Assembly: GCF_003217475.1 (NCBI RefSeq)
Contig: NZ_QJSP01000023.1
Location: 1 to 64,000 of the forward strand
Length of the DNA stretch: 64,000 bases
Origin: Williamsia limnetica
GTDB lineage: Bacteria > Actinomycetota > Actinomycetes > Mycobacteriales > Mycobacteriaceae
Direction: 5' to 3'
In this document: positions 16,319 to 24,409 of the stretch, piece after piece
Layout: each line of letters opens with the position of its first letter
Numbering within the stretch: position 1 is the stretch's first letter
Position numbers and translations under genes: made by a program
The notes under the pieces: generated by a model
What the model saw: only the letters and a program-made list of their open reading frames with translations
Told to the model about the DNA's origin: nothing
The model's database searches: none

Positions 16319-17858
16319 CATCGGTGGCCGGGAGGCCGTGGACGAGTCAGAGCTCGAAGCTGATCCGCGGCGCTGGGCAGGACTCGCGGTGCTCGCCGGC
16401 AGCCTGCTGATGGTCGTCATGGACATGACGATCCTGAACGTGGCGTTGCCCTCGATGGCAGCCGACCTGCGGCCGAGCAGTACCGAGTTGCTCTGGATCG
16501 TGGACGTGTATGCCCTCGTCGTCGCGGGTCTGCTGGTCACGACCAGTTCGCTCGGCGATCGGTGGGGCAGACGCAGCATGCTGATCGCGGGGTTCGTGGT
16601 GTTCGGCGTCGCCTCGGCGGCGGTGGTGTTCGCGGACACTTCCGGTCAGGTCATCGCCGTTCGCGTCTTGCTCGGCGTGGGCGGAGCGATGATCATGCCG
16701 TCGACGTTGTCGCTGATCAGGCATCTGTTTCCGGATCCGCGGGAGAGGGCCACCGCGCTCGGCGTCTGGGGCGCCATGGCCGCCGTGGGTGCAGCGCTGG
16801 GGCCCATTGTCGGAGGTGCTCTGCTCGAGGCGTTCAGCTGGCACTCCGCGTTTCTGGTGAACGTCCCGGTGATGGTCGTGGCCATCGTCGCCGCAGTGTT
16901 CTTGTTGCCGAACAGCCGTTCTGCCAGGCCACCACGACTGGACGCGGTGGGGACGATCACCTCCATCGCGGGGATGGTCGCACTGATGTACTCCATCAAG
17001 GAGTTCGGAAAGCACGGGATATCTACGACCGCGGTATTGACGCTGGTGGCAGCGGTTGTCCTCATCACCTGGTTCATCTGGCACTGCCTGCGGCGAGAGG
17101 ATCCGCTGCTCGAGGTTCGACTCTTCCGGGGCCGGACCTTCACTGCCGGCACCGTGACCGCGCTGACCACCAGCATCGGATTGGCCGCGATGATGCTGCT
17201 TGGCGCCCAGTGGCTGCAATTGGTGCAGGGGTACTCGCCTCTGATCGCCGGCGTGGCTTTGCTGCCGGCCGCCGGGTTCGGACTGGTCGGCTCGCTGCTC
17301 GCTCCACCGCTCGCCGCGCGCATCGGCGTGCGGTCGGTGCTGGCTCTCGGCTTGTTGAGCAGCGCCGGCGGCTTCTTCCTGCTGTTCGCGGCACCCGCGC
17401 CGTTGACCTACCTGTGGGTCGCGGCGGCGCTCTCGGCAGTCGGACTGGGGATGGGCGCGCTCGCCGTTGCGTCGGCAGCGATCATGAATGGCGCACCGCC
17501 GGAGAAGTCGGGCAGTGCCGCCGCCGTCGACGAGTCCAGCTTCGAGCTGGGCAGTGCACTGGGTGTTGCGATACTCGGCAGTGTCGCCGCGGCCGCCTAT
17601 CGCAGTGAGCTACCTGCCGCCGATCTGGCTGCCGCCGGGCTGCCCACGGAGGCAGTCGCCGCAGCACGAGAATCACTGGCCGGAGCCCTAGAGGTTGCCG
17701 CCCTCGCCGGACCCGCAGGAGATCCCTTGGCCGTACTCGCTCGTGTCTCGTTCACCGACTCGTTCACTGCGTTCGGGCTGGCAGGCGGAGTCCTGCTAAC
17801 GATCAGTGCTGTGGGAGTCTGGCTGTTGACGCCACGCGACGCCCGCGCGGTGCACTGA
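16308..17858 (+). CDS. MFS transporter, DHA2 (14-helix) family
   Basis: 516 aa with about 14 hydrophobic helices. Motif A-like LGDRWGRRSMLIAG follows helix 2, the DHA2 motif D1-like MDMTILNVALPSM is in helix 1, and RHLFPDPRERATALGVWG plus LGPIVGGALLEAFSWHSAFLVN is the motif C region. This group (QacA/SmvA/EmrB-like) exports cationic or lipophilic drugs with protons. AAGGAGCG lies upstream of the ATG at 16308, inside the end of tetR, so translation is probably coupled. Confidence 0.92.
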   Translation: MSSDIGGREAVDESELEADPRRWAGLAVLAGSLLMVVMDMTILNVALPSMAADLRPSSTELLWIVDVYALVVAGLLVTTSSLGDRWGRRSMLIAGFVVFGVASAAVVFADTSGQVIAVRVLLGVGGAMIMPSTLSLIRHLFPDPRERATALGVWGAMAAVGAALGPIVGGALLEAFSWHSAFLVNVPVMVVAIVAAVFLLPNSRSARPPRLDAVGTITSIAGMVALMYSIKEFGKHGISTTAVLTLVAAVVLITWFIWHCLRREDPLLEVRLFRGRTFTAGTVTALTTSIGLAAMMLLGAQWLQLVQGYSPLIAGVALLPAAGFGLVGSLLAPPLAARIGVRSVLALGLLSSAGGFFLLFAAPAPLTYLWVAAALSAVGLGMGALAVASAAIMNGAPPEKSGSAAAVDESSFELGSALGVAILGSVAAAAYRSELPAADLAAAGLPTEAVAAARESLAGALEVAALAGPAGDPLAVLARVSFTDSFTAFGLAGGVLLTISAVGVWLLTPRDARAVH

Positions 17859-17919
17859 CGACCGAGGTCTGCCGCCGAGGTCGTCATCGCACCGGCGAGC
17901 TCAACGCGCCGGCGAGAGG

Positions 17920-18228
17920 TCAGTCGACGTCAGGTCCGGGATCGTCGACGACCCGGTCGACGAGTTCTTCGGACAGTTCGTCGTCGGGCGCGACAGCGAC
18001 AGGCACCTCGGGCTGGTCCTCCAGGGGTATTTCGGGCTCTTCCTCGGCGACTTTGGCATCGAGTGACTCGCCTTCGCGTTCTTCGCGCGGTGTCGTGCCG
18101 AAGCTGTCGGCCTCACTCCAGTCCTCCGGCGGATCTGGCACGTCATCGTCCGCTCCGACGAGCCGTTCGTCGGGGTCGAGGCTCTCACTCGGGTTCAAGG
18201 TGTCACCGGGGCCGTCTTCGATACTCAT
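17920..18228 (-). CDS. DUF5709 family acidic protein
   Basis: 102 aa, very acidic. SESLDPDERLVGADDD, PPEDWSEADSFGTTPREE and REGESLDAKVAEEEPE match the DUF5709 layout (a PPE-x-W segment followed by GTT-REEREGESLD-RLA-EEP) found in actinobacteria. Probably disordered in solution. Function unknown. Confidence 0.8.
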   Translation of the reverse strand: MSIEDGPGDTLNPSESLDPDERLVGADDDVPDPPEDWSEADSFGTTPREEREGESLDAKVAEEEPEIPLEDQPEVPVAVAPDDELSEELVDRVVDDPGPDVD

Positions 18229-18268
18229 TGTCGCAGCGTGCCCGAACAGAATGCGCCCGAAACAACTC

Positions 18269-18574
18269 TCAGGTGACGAACGCCTGTGGCGCCGGACGGC
18301 CGGTTGGGTCCGGGTGGTCCAGTCGGTCCGCGCAGACCGCGGCGAGCTCGTCCCGGACCGCCGGATTCGGCACCGCGGCGGGGTGCTGGGTGATCAGGCG
18401 CTGGATCCGCAGGAAGAACCGTCGCGACGAGATGCCGAAGCCCATGAAGATGTCTTCTGCGTCTGCGCCACCGAACGGTGCCCAGCGACGGGCGAAGTCC
18501 AGCATGCGCACCGCCTCGGCCGGCAGATCGTCGTTACTTCGCTGACCGGCAGATGGTGTGTAGCCATCGGACAT
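18269..18574 (-). CDS. DUF3263-like small protein
   Basis: 101 aa. The core VRMLDFARRWAPFGG, ADAEDIFMGFGISSRRFF and IQRLI follows the DUF3263 plan (helix ending 'FerrW', an 'I...FG.S..ry' helix-turn-helix-like turn). GAGGAG stands before the ATG at 18574. It has a paralogue at 42198 in this window, sharing WAPFGG(A/G)D(A/E)(E)DI and the FG..P/S..F turn. Function unknown; a small DNA-binding role is possible. Confidence 0.65.
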   Translation of the reverse strand: MSDGYTPSAGQRSNDDLPAEAVRMLDFARRWAPFGGADAEDIFMGFGISSRRFFLRIQRLITQHPAAVPNPAVRDELAAVCADRLDHPDPTGRPAPQAFVT

Positions 18575-18769
18575 GGCGACTCCTCGGGGTGACCCGGTTG
18601 TGCCGCGAACATCCCGCGGTATCTGGGGGCCGGCTGGTCGCATACGAACGACCAACCGACACAGAAGCCGTGCGGCAGTCAAGGATTGGGTGCTCGTTGC
18701 TTGAGCGAACGCGCGCTTGCGGTGAGGTGAACTCGCCGAGAACACGTACCAAAGAGGTTAAGTGAGTTA

Positions 18770-18859
18770 TCACCGCGGTTCAAGGTCTTCGCACACATCG
18801 GCACAGTTCGGGTCGCCGGATGGGGCCGGTTCGCCGCGCTCTTCGGTGTCGCTTGTCAT
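18770..18859 (-). CDS. Possible 29-aa peptide with a two-cysteine motif
   Basis: An ATG at 18859 opens a short frame, MTSDTEERGEPAPS followed by GDPNCADVCEDLEPR. The composition is acidic and the closely spaced cysteine pair is notable, but there is no clear ribosome-binding site and no known family. Confidence 0.25.
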   Translation of the reverse strand: MTSDTEERGEPAPSGDPNCADVCEDLEPR

Positions 18860-18962
18860 AGCCGTGTGACAGTATGGAGGAGTCGGTTTAGACGAAGCCG
18901 CGCCCGCGCGCTGGCACAGTGTTGCTGAAGTGCTTTTGCACCGACGAAGTGAGGGGTCTTTT

Positions 18963-19397
18963 ATGGCGCCGAATACAGGAAAACCAAGTCCGGTCACCGA
19001 TACCGCAGATCTCTCCGGCGACGGCCTGACCATCGCAACGGTGGGTCATGGGGACATCTCCGTCCTCACGGTGTGCGGCAGTATCGATCTGCTGACCGTC
19101 CCGCAACTGACGACATCGGTTGAGGATGCGCTGTCGGCGCAACCTGCGGGTTTGATCATCGATCTCACCTACACCGATTTCCTGTCCTCCGTCGGTATGT
19201 CCGCGCTCGTGCAGGCGCAGGACGCGGTCGGCAAGGCACGGCGGTTCGCAGTCGTGGCCGATGGCCCGTCGACGTCGCGACCGATCAAATTGGTCGGTCT
19301 GGACCGCAGCTTGGCGTTGTACGCGACGATGGACGCGGCACTGGCCGAGATGACCGCTCCGGAACTGCCGGAGCATGAGGGCCGCGCCACCGCATAA
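18963..19397 (+). CDS. STAS-domain protein (anti-anti-sigma factor type)
   Basis: 144 aa. A STAS domain fills residues about 25-125: ISVLTVCGSIDLLTVPQL, LIIDLTYTDFLSSVGMSALV and a late AVVADGPSTSRPIKLVGLDR. The DFLSSVGM segment carries the serine phosphorylated in SpoIIAA-like antagonists by their anti-sigma kinase. GAGGGG precedes the ATG at 18963. The GAF-ANTAR gene starts 31 bases downstream, so both likely belong to one stress-response unit; no kinase or sigma factor is adjacent. Confidence 0.85.
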   Translation: MAPNTGKPSPVTDTADLSGDGLTIATVGHGDISVLTVCGSIDLLTVPQLTTSVEDALSAQPAGLIIDLTYTDFLSSVGMSALVQAQDAVGKARRFAVVADGPSTSRPIKLVGLDRSLALYATMDAALAEMTAPELPEHEGRATA

Positions 19398-19428
19398 AGG
19401 CTCTATCAGGACGGCGAAAGGCGACGGT

Positions 19429-20139
19429 GTGATTGAAGGCAGCAGCAATGGCATTCATCTGACCATCGCGAATCTTGTTCGTGAGATGCATGATTCGTTG
19501 AAGAGCAGTGATCTGGACGCGACCCTCGCATCGATCACCGCGGGAGCCGTCGATTATGTCGACGGCGCCCAGTTCGCGGGCATCCTCATGGTCGACAAAC
19601 GCAAGAAGACGACAGAATCGGTGGCCGTCACAGATCCTGTCGTCGAGCAACTCGATGCCATACAGACGCGTGTCGGCGAGGGCCCGTGCCTGGAGGCGGC
19701 GTGGGAACACGACATCGTGCGACTCAACGACTTCACCGACGAGCCGCGCTGGCCTGCGTTTGTTGCCGAGACCGTTGCCCGGACGTCAGTGCGGTCGAGC
19801 ATGAGTTTCGAGCTCTACAGCAGCGACAGCACCCTCGGGGCTCTGAATCTCTTCTCTGAACACGACAATGCGTTCTCCGCCGAGGCCGAAGAGGTCGGCA
19901 GGGTCTACGCGACGCATGCTGCGCTGGTCCTGCAACGCGCACGCGAGAAGGAGAACTTCAACAGCGCACTCGCCAGCCGTGATGTGATCGGGCAGGCAAA
20001 GGGCATGATCATGGAACGTTTCGACATCGACAGCATCGCTGCGTTCGAACTGCTGCGAAAGCTGTCGCAGGAGTCCAACACCCCGGTCAAAGAGCTGGCC
20101 CTACAACTCGTGGCACGAGATCACCCAGAGAGCGATTGA
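19429..20139 (+). CDS. GAF and ANTAR domain transcription antitermination regulator
   Basis: About 236 aa. An N-terminal GAF sensor domain ([20 protein letters not shown]...[20 protein letters not shown]) is followed by a C-terminal ANTAR RNA-binding domain, [20 protein letters not shown] then [25 protein letters not shown] proteins bind paired hairpins in target leaders to prevent termination. GTG at 19429 with AAAGGCG upstream is chosen; an earlier in-frame ATG at 19375 lies inside the STAS gene. Its 3' end overlaps phoU by 19 bases, convergently. Confidence 0.88.
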   Translation: MIEGSSNGIHLTIANLVREMHDSLKSSDLDATLASITAGAVDYVDGAQFAGILMVDKRKKTTESVAVTDPVVEQLDAIQTRVGEGPCLEAAWEHDIVRLNDFTDEPRWPAFVAETVARTSVRSSMSFELYSSDSTLGALNLFSEHDNAFSAEAEEVGRVYATHAALVLQRAREKENFNSALASRDVIGQAKGMIMERFDIDSIAAFELLRKLSQESNTPVKELALQLVARDHPESD

Positions 20140-20801
20140 GGCGGGGAATCAGCAGTGCGGTCCGGTGGAAGGCCGGTCGCCTGGAACACCACGCGGCGGC
20201 CGATGAGGACCGCGTGATCAGCGAACCGTTCGTAATAGCGGCCCAGTAGCGTCACATCGACTCCGGCGCCGATCCCGTGGTGCCACGTCCGGTCGGTCAG
20301 CACCGTGAACAGGTGCTGGTGCAGCTCGTCCATACGATCGTCATCCACCTGAAGCCGACGCGCGTCATCCACGTTCTGGCTCGCCAGGGCTGCACCCGCG
20401 GTGCGGGCCATGGTGACCGCCACCGCGCCCATGTCGGCGAACGACGACTCGACCTCCGGAGGCAGCGCGCGCATCGGATGCCTGCGGCGCGCGACCTTGG
20501 CCACGTGCAGGGCGAGGGCGCCCATCCGGTCGATGTCTGCCACCACTTGAAATGTCGTCACGATGGACCGAAGATCGCCGGCGACGGGTGCCTGGCGGGC
20601 CAGCAGCCCGAACGCCCGTTCTTCAGCCATCGCAGACATGGCCCTGATGTGTTCGTGATCGCTGATGACGTGCTCGGCGACAGCCAGATTCGCGGTGAGC
20701 AGCGCCTCCGTGGAGCGTTCCATCGCTGTCCCGGAGAGTTCGCACATACGCGCGAGAAGAGCGTTCAGCTCCGACATCTGCGCGTAGTAGGCAGTCCTCA
20801 T
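20121..20801 (-). CDS. phoU: PhoU-type phosphate regulator
   Basis: 226 aa, two PhoU three-helix bundles. [21 protein letters not shown] opens the protein; the metal-binding E/D-rich helices are seen as DHEHIRAM...[19 protein letters not shown] and [13 protein letters not shown]...[17 protein letters not shown]. PhoU links the Pst phosphate transporter to the PhoR sensor kinase. It is alone here, without pst genes. Confidence 0.92.
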   Translation of the reverse strand: MRTAYYAQMSELNALLARMCELSGTAMERSTEALLTANLAVAEHVISDHEHIRAMSAMAEERAFGLLARQAPVAGDLRSIVTTFQVVADIDRMGALALHVAKVARRRHPMRALPPEVESSFADMGAVAVTMARTAGAALASQNVDDARRLQVDDDRMDELHQHLFTVLTDRTWHHGIGAGVDVTLLGRYYERFADHAVLIGRRVVFQATGLPPDRTADSPPQSLSG

Positions 20802-20961
20802 CGCGCTCAGCCGCGCCGCTTCGTGCCGGTGGAAGACGTGGTCAAGGCTGCTCCTTCGATGTGCATCCGCTACTGGTCACTGCGGGTTTACCCAGGACAG
20901 CGGCGTTCTACACCTGCTGTGGGTATCGTCGAGCGATGGCACTCGACGACGCGACCATGGC

Positions 20962-21879
20962 GTGCTGGCCGAGTTGGCCAAGGATGCCGGCCCGCCCATC
21001 CATCAGCTCTCCCCGGTGCAGGCCCGCGCCGTGGGCGGCGCGCTGGCCGCTCTGAGCGGCGGTGGTCCCGATCTGCACGCTGTGCGAGAGGACACCATCG
21101 CCGCCGACGACGGGTATCGGATTCCCGTACATGTATTCAGCCCGTCCGAGAACAGCCGCGGCGTCATCGTCTACTTTCACGGCGGAGGGTGGGTCATCGG
21201 TTCGATCGCGCATTACGACACCCTGGCCAGAACGCTCGCTGCCGAAACCAATTGCGTAGTGGTGCTGCCGGATTATCGCCTTGCTCCGGAGCACGTCTAT
21301 CCCACAGCCGTCCGTGACGCCTGGGATGTCACCAATTGGACTGCGGCGAGTTGGCCGACGGAACCCTTGATCGTTGCGGGCGACAGCGCGGGTGGCAACC
21401 TCGCAGCCGTGGTCGCCCAACGCGCTGTCGCCGAAGGCGGACCCGCGATGGTCCTGCAGGTTCTCTGCTACCCGGTGACCGACCATCACTTCGACACCGC
21501 AAGCTATCTCGATCCGGCGAACAAACTACTGCTGGACCGCGACCTGATGATGTGGTTCTGGGATCAGTACGCGCCCGATCCTGCCACCAGGGCCAATCCG
21601 GATGCCTCACCGTTGCAAGGAGATCCGACCGGAACGCCGCGGGCGCTGGTGCTCCTTGCCGAGCACGATGTGCTGCGCGACGAGGGGCAAGCGTACGCCG
21701 TCGCGCTGGCCGAATCGGGAGTTCCGGTGACCATGACCATCTTCGACGGCCAGATGCACGGGTTCTTTCAGTTGGTCAATGTGCTCCCGGGCGCGAACCT
21801 CGCCGTGCGTGCGGTCGGAAACGAGGTGCGCTCGGTGATCGGCGGCCCTGTGGTCGAGATGCAAGCGCCGCCTGCGTGA
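20962..21879 (+). CDS. Hormone-sensitive-lipase-type hydrolase, start disturbed by a frameshift
   Basis: 305 aa as read. Motifs of the HSL (GDXG) esterase family are complete: HGGGWVIG oxyanion loop, GDSAGGNLA with the nucleophile serine, LLAEHDVLRDEG aspartate and GQMHGFF histidine. Members cleave short- to medium-chain esters. The usual opening MALDDATMA(V)LAELAKD is split: ATG at 20936 reads MALDDATMA and then leaves frame, while the body is open from GTG at 20962. One missing G near 20961 explains both, so the true start is probably 20936 and a one-base deletion or a sequencing error lies between. Confidence 0.85.
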   Translation: MLAELAKDAGPPIHQLSPVQARAVGGALAALSGGGPDLHAVREDTIAADDGYRIPVHVFSPSENSRGVIVYFHGGGWVIGSIAHYDTLARTLAAETNCVVVLPDYRLAPEHVYPTAVRDAWDVTNWTAASWPTEPLIVAGDSAGGNLAAVVAQRAVAEGGPAMVLQVLCYPVTDHHFDTASYLDPANKLLLDRDLMMWFWDQYAPDPATRANPDASPLQGDPTGTPRALVLLAEHDVLRDEGQAYAVALAESGVPVTMTIFDGQMHGFFQLVNVLPGANLAVRAVGNEVRSVIGGPVVEMQAPPA

Positions 21880-21953
21880 CTTAGGGTGGCTCTGCAGCGG
21901 AACGCGTCCACAACTGACTCGATGTCGACACGCGTCTCGCGAGGAGTTCGGAT

Positions 21954-23003
21954 ATGCCAACCTCATCGTTCGCCGTTCCCATAGTGGACATTTCGCCCTA
22001 CGTCGGAGACGGTGGTGATGTGGCCCGCGCGGAGGTCGCGGCCAAGATCGATTCTGCTTGCTCCGACGTCGGTTTCATCCAGATCCTGGGACATGGGATC
22101 GGCGTTGACGTTCTGGACGGGTTCACTGCAGCCATGGACGCCTTCTTCGCGCTACCGCTGGAGACGAAGAAGGCCTATCGGACCCCGCCAAGGATCAACC
22201 GGGGGTATGCCCCACCGAAGACCGAGTCTTTGTCCCTGAGCCTGGGTATCGAATCGGCGAACCGGATGAACGATTTCTTCGAGGCATTCAACGTCGGCGT
22301 CGAGGCCTCAGCCCATCCCGAGTACACGCTGCCGGCGGACGACTACGCTGAAAACCTCTGGCCGGCAGAAGTTTCTGGCTTCGAGCAAGGAGTGTCCGCG
22401 TACTTCGCGGAGGCAGCCAGGGTGGCTCGCACGCTCACGCGGATCTTTGCGGATGCACTCGAGCTAGGCCCCCACTTCTTCGAGAGCTTCACCGACCATT
22501 CGCTCGACGTGCTCAGGATGAACAATTACGCCTTGCCGCCCGGCGAGATCGAGATCGACGGCGAGCTGACCGGCATGGGCCCTCACACCGACTACGGCAT
22601 CGTCACGGTGCTCTGGGCCGATCAGGTCGCCGGCCTGCAGGTGCTCGGGCATGACGGCAGCTGGAACGACGTATCGCCGGTGGATGGGGCGCTGCTGGTG
22701 AATCTCGGAGATCTGATGGCTCGGTGGACGAACGAGCGGTGGATGTCGACCGTGCACAGGGTGAAGCCTCCGATTGTCGACGGGAGCATCAAGCGCCGCA
22801 GGTCTGCTGCCTACTTCCACGACGGCAACATCGATGCGATTATCACTACGCTGCCCTCGTGTGTGGGGGCCGGTAGCAAATACCCACCCGTGACGGTGGC
22901 CGATCACATCGCCGGAAAGCTCGCGGGCTCCCGTGCAGGGGTTGCCAACTCGGCTGCGCAGCGCGAGGCCGACCGGGTGAGGACCGCGGCAGCCGGCGCG
23001 TGA
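21954..23003 (+). CDS. 2-oxoglutarate/Fe(II) oxygenase, isopenicillin-N-synthase-like
   Basis: 349 aa. The N-terminal DIOX_N domain (VPIVDISPYVGDGGDVARAE...GFIQILGHGIG) is followed by the catalytic jelly roll. The iron triad is His211-x-Asp213 (GPHTDYGIVTVL) and His268 (STVHRV), and the RRRSAAYF stretch supplies the Arg that binds 2-oxoglutarate. The substrate is unknown; relatives act on small acids, amino acids and secondary metabolites. It is single and follows the lipase by 74 bases. Confidence 0.88.
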   Translation: MPTSSFAVPIVDISPYVGDGGDVARAEVAAKIDSACSDVGFIQILGHGIGVDVLDGFTAAMDAFFALPLETKKAYRTPPRINRGYAPPKTESLSLSLGIESANRMNDFFEAFNVGVEASAHPEYTLPADDYAENLWPAEVSGFEQGVSAYFAEAARVARTLTRIFADALELGPHFFESFTDHSLDVLRMNNYALPPGEIEIDGELTGMGPHTDYGIVTVLWADQVAGLQVLGHDGSWNDVSPVDGALLVNLGDLMARWTNERWMSTVHRVKPPIVDGSIKRRRSAAYFHDGNIDAIITTLPSCVGAGSKYPPVTVADHIAGKLAGSRAGVANSAAQREADRVRTAAAGA

Positions 23004-23013
23004 CGACGATCGG

Positions 23014-24009
23014 TCATAGCCAGTCTCGACGTTTGAAGACGACATACAGCGTGGTGACCGTCAGCGCGATGATGATGGAGCTGGTGATGAAACCGCCACT
23101 GTGATCGAACCCCGGAAACGGGACATTCTGGCCGTAGAAGCCGGTGACGGCCGTGGGAACCGCAATGATCGCCGCCCAGCCGGTGAGCTTTTTCATCACG
23201 GTGTTCAGCCGGGCGTCCTGGAGGGACAGGTTCGTCTCGAACAGCGACGTGATCATGTCGCGTAGCGATTCGGTCCATTCGGTGGCTCGTAGGACGTGGT
23301 CATAGAGGTCGGTGAAGTTCGGGTCGAGCTCGCTGGGTGCCTTGTTCTCGAGTCGGCTGCGCTGAATCATCGACACCACCTCGCGCATCGGCATCACCAC
23401 CCGCCGGAGCGACACCAGGTCTTTGCGGAGTTGATAGGTGCGCTGCTGGAGTTCACTGCCCCTGCGTCTGTCGTCGAAGAGCAGGTTTTCCAGGTCCTCG
23501 ATACTGTCGTCGAGCTTTTGCACGGCATCGAAATGGCCGTCGACCACCACGTCGAGCAACCCGTGGGTCAGGGCGCCCACCCCGTGTTGCTGCCCGCCCA
23601 TCTGGTCCCAGCGCTCGAGCACCTGGTTCATGTCGAACTCGTCGGACAGGCGAACGGTGATCAGTGCATTGTGTTTGATGAACATGGAGATCCGGTGGGT
23701 CTGGATCGCGTCGCCGCGCTGTGATTCGCCGGCATCGGGATCCATATCGACCGCGTACACCGTGATGAACTTATGGGTCGGATAGGACGTCGCCTTCACC
23801 CGTTCAGCTGCTGCGAGTGCATCCTCTACCGCAAACGTGTTCAGGTCGAGTTCGGTGGCGAGTTGCGATAGGGCTTCGTGGCTGGGATTGACCAGGTCCG
23901 CCCATATCAGGAGGTCTTTGTCGTCGATGCAATCGGAGACCATGCCGAGGTTGAAACCGTCTTGCAATTCACCATGTCGCCAGATGCGGCCCTGCACGTT
24001 TTCGGTCAC
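23014..24009 (-). CDS. corA: CorA-family divalent metal transporter
   Basis: About 331 aa. A cytoplasmic funnel domain with long helices (LDDSIEDLENLLFDDRRRGS and SLRRVVMPMREVVSMIQRS) leads to two C-terminal membrane helices: MKKLTGWAAIIAVPTAVTGF and FITSSIIIALTVTTLYVVF, ending in a basic tail. The signature loop reads GFYGQN in place of the classical GMN, a variant I recall in actinobacterial members. Transports Mg2+ or another divalent ion. GTG at 24009 is the chosen start. Confidence 0.88.
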   Translation of the reverse strand: MTENVQGRIWRHGELQDGFNLGMVSDCIDDKDLLIWADLVNPSHEALSQLATELDLNTFAVEDALAAAERVKATSYPTHKFITVYAVDMDPDAGESQRGDAIQTHRISMFIKHNALITVRLSDEFDMNQVLERWDQMGGQQHGVGALTHGLLDVVVDGHFDAVQKLDDSIEDLENLLFDDRRRGSELQQRTYQLRKDLVSLRRVVMPMREVVSMIQRSRLENKAPSELDPNFTDLYDHVLRATEWTESLRDMITSLFETNLSLQDARLNTVMKKLTGWAAIIAVPTAVTGFYGQNVPFPGFDHSGGFITSSIIIALTVTTLYVVFKRRDWL

Positions 24010-24409
24010 TGTCCCATCGTGCCATCGGAGCTGTCCACAGGTCTTGCGTCGGTGGTCGCATGGCGTCAGGCCATGAAAGCTACGACGACATGGAGATTCG
24101 CCATACCGGGACGTCAAGGCGGGTCAGTGCAGCTCAGTGCCTCTCGATGTACATATTTTCGTGCATTGCTGATGCCTGGGAGTTGGCGCGCGATATTTAA
24201 ATCGTTGACTTTTGATATTTTTAAGCGTTCAATTCGAATCAGCGGCCTGTAACGACAGTTGATTTTCCAAGCCTGGGAAATGTCTTTACAGTCCAGGCGA
24301 TTCAGGCTCGCGGGGGCTCCTCAGTTTGCTCGGATGGACGTGAACGGTGACTGGCCGATCGACGGCGCAATCATTGATCTGCTGAGCACAAGATTGGCGT
24401 GGTTGCTAC
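24010..24409. promoter_or_regulatory. AT-rich intergenic region before the DUF3494 gene
   Basis: 400 bases without a supported gene. The part 24140-24290 is far more AT-rich than the surroundings (runs such as GATATTTAAATCG and TTGACTTTTGATATTTTTAAG). TTGACT near 24207 could be a -35 element. Such islands often mark strongly regulated or recently gained promoters. Confidence 0.45.
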
